DNA of 64,000 nt, taken from positions 1 through 64,000 of the forward strand of contig NZ_LHUR01000023.1 of NCBI RefSeq assembly GCF_001263795.1. The letters are read 5' to 3'. The position numbers and the translations under genes are program-made. A model generated the notes under the pieces. That model was given only the letters and a program-made list of their open reading frames with translations, made no database searches and was not told the DNA's origin. Source of the DNA: Clostridium homopropionicum DSM 5847. Its GTDB lineage: Bacteria; Bacillota; Clostridia; Clostridiales; Clostridiaceae. This document shows, piece by piece, positions 61,549 to 64,000 of this stretch (position 1 is its first letter; each line of letters opens with the position of its first letter).

Positions 61549-61640
61549 TGGCGGAGAAGAAGGGATTTGAACCCTTGGTGGAGCAAAACCCCACGGTTGA
61601 TTTCGAGTCAACTGCCTTAGACCACTCGGCCACCTCTCCA
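61549..61640 (-). tRNA. tRNA-Ser (anticodon CGA)
   Basis: 92 nt, with ends TGGAGAGG and TCTCCGCCA, anticodon loop CTCGAAA and a long variable arm. CCA encoded. Confidence 0.95.
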
Positions 61641-61823
61641 GAAAATTAAAACCTATTAAGGCAACTACTATTTTATCATATTTTATTATATTATGCTAAG
61701 AGTTATTATATTAGAGTATTTTGCAATATAGCTGCCCAGTAACTTGTTATTGAATGGTTTATTATATTGGTATAAAATAAGACTTAATTAGACTATACTA
61801 AGGTTTAAAAGGACGTGTTTCGT

Positions 61824-62264
61824 ATGATTAAAATAGATGAAATTGAAGAGTCCCTCAAAAATAAAGGCTATAAGCTTACAAAGCAAAGAAACTCTATAAT
61901 AGAAGTTCTCATTGAGAATATTGGTAAATTTCTTTCCGTTGAGGACATATATTTAAAATGTAAGGATAAATACCCTAAGACTAATTTATCAACAGTATAT
62001 AGGAATTTAGAAATTTTAGAGGATATTGATCTTGTTCATAAAACAAACATTACTGGTTCTTCAGCCAGTTATGAAATAATATGTAATAACTGCCACCATC
62101 ATCATGTAATTTGTAAAACCTGCGGTAAGACAGAGGTAATAGATTTTTGTCCTATACAAGAATTTACCTCTAAGGTCGCAGAGGATGGTTTCTTAGTCAC
62201 TGACCACAAAATAGAATTGTATGGCTACTGCAAAAATTGTACAAAAAAAATAACTAAAAAGTAG
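61824..62264 (+). CDS. zur: Fur-family regulator, probably Zur
   Basis: A 146-aa protein starting at 61824 (MIKIDEIEES) after AAAGGACG. Winged helix with YKLTKQRNSIIEVL and TNLSTVYRNLEIL; metal sites NNCHHHHVICKTCGK and the C-terminal YCKNC. It is adjacent to and convergent with znuA, so zinc sensing (Zur) is more likely than iron or peroxide sensing; sequence alone does not decide. Confidence 0.82.
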   Translation: MIKIDEIEESLKNKGYKLTKQRNSIIEVLIENIGKFLSVEDIYLKCKDKYPKTNLSTVYRNLEILEDIDLVHKTNITGSSASYEIICNNCHHHHVICKTCGKTEVIDFCPIQEFTSKVAEDGFLVTDHKIELYGYCKNCTKKITKK

Positions 62265-62298
62265 GGCTAACTTACCCTACTTTGTTTTTTAACCAACT

Positions 62299-63231
62299 TT
62301 ATTTTAAGCTAACATATATTTTTTCCAAATTATCTTTCATACTTTCAAGATAATTCTTGTTATCCTCTTTAGTTTCCAAAGTGTATATGCTTTCTACCTT
62401 AGCTCCTATTTCACTGGCTAAAGCTTCGGAAACCTTAGGACTCACATTTCCCTCTGAAAAAATAGTTTTTACATTATTTTTTCTAGCATAATCCACAAGT
62501 TCCTTTAATTTTTTAGCACTGGGTTCTCCTTCTGAAAACATATTTTCTACACTATTTTGTTGTAGATTAAAATCTCTGCAAATGTATGCAAAGGCTTCAT
62601 GACCTGTAACAAAATTTTTGTTTTTAACTTCCTTAAATTTTTTATCGTATTCATTAAAAAGATTGTCTAGCTTACTAGCAAAATCCTTATAATTATTTTC
62701 ATAGAATTCCTTATTTGCAGCATCTGCTTTTATCAAAGCTTCTTTTATATTATTTGCCTCAACCTTTGCTTCCTTTAAACTGAGCCAAATGTGGGGATCA
62801 TATTCACCATGGGTACCTTCCTCTTCCTCAGAAGTTTTAATAAAATTACCTCCTTTTGAAGCTTTAACTATTATAACATCCTTGTTTTCAATAGTTTTTA
62901 ATACCTTCTCTGCCCAAGGCTCCATTCCAAGACCATTATATACAAATATTTTTCCTTTATTTATGTTCTCTAAATCTTTAGCCTTTGGTTCAAATTCATG
63001 AGGTTCAATGCCTCCAGATACTATACTTGTTACTGTGATTTTATCCTTGCCAACGGCCTCAGCAAATTCTTTTAAGGGATTAAAACTAACAACTACCTCT
63101 ATTTTATCTCCTTTAGAGTTATTATTATCCTTAGTTTTTGTGGATACTTCGCTGTAATCTTTATTGCCGCAAGCTGATAAAGAAATAATCATTATAAAAA
63201 TCGTAAAAAAGGCAATAATTTTCCTATACAT
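62299..63231 (-). CDS. znuA: Zinc ABC transporter substrate-binding lipoprotein
   Basis: A 310-aa protein with signal peptide and lipobox LSAC (about 18-21). Three histidine sites of cluster A-I metal binders are visible: GIEPHEFEP, GEYDPHIWLS and VTGHEAFAYICRDF, with the late IFSEGNVSP Glu/Asp region. The short His/acid loop (EEEEGTHGE) fits zinc. Divergent from znuC. Confidence 0.9.
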   Translation of the reverse strand: MYRKIIAFFTIFIMIISLSACGNKDYSEVSTKTKDNNNSKGDKIEVVVSFNPLKEFAEAVGKDKITVTSIVSGGIEPHEFEPKAKDLENINKGKIFVYNGLGMEPWAEKVLKTIENKDVIIVKASKGGNFIKTSEEEEGTHGEYDPHIWLSLKEAKVEANNIKEALIKADAANKEFYENNYKDFASKLDNLFNEYDKKFKEVKNKNFVTGHEAFAYICRDFNLQQNSVENMFSEGEPSAKKLKELVDYARKNNVKTIFSEGNVSPKVSEALASEIGAKVESIYTLETKEDNKNYLESMKDNLEKIYVSLK

Positions 63232-63252
63232 TGTTTCACTCCTTTTATTTAT

Positions 63253-63267
63253 TGCAAACTATTTGCA
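63253..63267. promoter_or_regulatory. Candidate Zur operator between znuA and znuC
   Basis: TGCAAA-CTA-TTTGCA is an exact inverted repeat in the 131-bp divergent promoter region. The position fits a metal-dependent repressor site; the sequence differs from the Bacillus Zur box, so the assignment is inferred. Confidence 0.45.
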
Positions 63268-63362
63268 TTTAGGTATATAATAATCTTAAATTTTTCTTTT
63301 GTCAATGGTTTTATGTAACTAAATTGATATAATGTAAATATATTACTTTCGGAGGTTCTTTA

Positions 63363-64000
63363 ATGGTTGAAATTAAAAATATGTGTTTTTCCTATAATGG
63401 AGTATGTCCATTTATTTTAAATAATATTAATCTAAATATAAAAAAAGGTGACTATCTATCTATACTTGGGGAAAATGGAAGCGGAAAAAGCACCTTAATT
63501 AAGATTATCTTAAAAATATTAAAGCCTACAAGTGGAACTATATCTATAAAAACAGATAGAATAGGTTATGTATCTCAGAGATTTGAAAATTTTAATTCTC
63601 AATTTCCTATTACTGTTTTTGAAGTATTAAATTTTCACAGAAAAGCTTTAAGAATAAAAGACATAGAGTATGTTTATAAAAGCTTAAAATTTGTTCATAT
63701 GGAGAAATTCGCAAAGGAACTAATTAGTAATTTATCTGGTGGTCAAATGCAAAAGATATTTATTGCTAGAGCTCTTATGGGTGAACCAGAACTTATAATA
63801 CTAGATGAACCTTCCACTGGCCTTGATTCTAGTAGTCAAAATGATTTATACAAAGTAATTAAACATTTAAATACTCATTTAGGTATCACAATAATATCTA
63901 TTGAACACAATCTAAAAGTTGCCTTAACAAACTCTAATTCCATATTAGAGCTTATGGATGGTACTGGTACAATTCATTCTACAAAGGACTACAGTATGAA
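63363..64000 (+). CDS. znuC: Zinc ABC transporter ATP-binding protein, 5' part
   Basis: Runs off the window edge after about 212 codons. Start ATG at 63363 after GGAGG. Walker A LGENGSGKSTL, signature NLSGGQMQK, Walker B ELIILDEPSTGL and the switch histidine in ISIEHN. Divergent from znuA; a membrane subunit gene should follow. Confidence 0.92.
   Translation, partial: MVEIKNMCFSYNGVCPFILNNINLNIKKGDYLSILGENGSGKSTLIKIILKILKPTSGTISIKTDRIGYVSQRFENFNSQFPITVFEVLNFHRKALRIKDIEYVYKSLKFVHMEKFAKELISNLSGGQMQKIFIARALMGEPELIILDEPSTGLDSSSQNDLYKVIKHLNTHLGITIISIEHNLKVALTNSNSILELMDGTGTIHSTKDYSM

Overview
The window is a low-GC Firmicute chromosome segment, most likely from a spore-forming clostridium. The evidence is AT-rich DNA, the sporulation genes bofA and a spoVS-like gene, a large Bacillus-type SRP RNA, and the gene order tRNA-Ser, SRP RNA, dnaX, ybaB, recR, (insert), fluC, bofA, rRNA operon, all read on the minus strand apart from zur and znuC. 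The host parts are 1-2295 (start of a 16S gene, its promoter, a membrane protein, bofA, fluC) and 56926-64000 (recR, ybaB, dnaX, SRP RNA, two tRNA-Ser genes, a lipoprotein, an HMA-like protein, zur, znuA and the start of znuC).

Between them, 10 bp after the recR stop codon and before what was probably the recR terminator, lies a 54.6-kb insert (2296-56925). The 5-bp target duplication CTTAT flanks it on the outside only. Each end is the same 461-bp sequence in direct orientation. That sequence starts TGT, ends ACA, and carries both a left-type and a right-type Tn7-family end with putative TnsB sites, but no convincing gene. Between the copies are tnsA-tnsB-tnsC-tnsD and what looks like a plasmid backbone: a tyrosine recombinase, an AEP-type primase, a DnaG-type primase with iteron-like repeats upstream, and a parM/parR partition operon. 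TnsA has lost two of its three catalytic residues (E to Q and D to T). Tn7 lacking TnsA cleavage moves replicatively and leaves cointegrates, which is the structure seen here: target duplication, transposon copy, donor replicon, transposon copy, target duplication. My main proposal is a plasmid that carries its transposase outside a 461-bp mini-transposon and enters the chromosome as a cointegrate downstream of recR.

Cargo is dense in defence-like genes. From left to right: a PD-(D/E)XK nuclease, a Shedu-like nuclease, a HEPN/HNH pair (2.8-6.1 kb); a membrane protein, a PHP-AAA ATPase with an in-frame TGA, and a helicase-nuclease (15-22 kb); an XRE/ImmA-IrrE/PIN operon (26.6-28.4 kb); a DNA glycosylase, a frameshifted nuclease and a UPF0489 protein (30-33 kb); a type I restriction system hsdM-hsdS-hsdR (33.8-40.2 kb); a large HEPN-tailed protein (40.3-42.1 kb); and a GGDEF protein divergent from an XRE regulator. 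The right quarter holds small membrane proteins, a four-helix-bundle protein, a DUF6438 protein, an acetyltransferase and a membrane-bound XRE regulator. A 0.7-kb array of nested palindromes with transposon-end-like motifs precedes the right 461-bp copy. All functional statements come from reading motifs in the sequence; no search was run.
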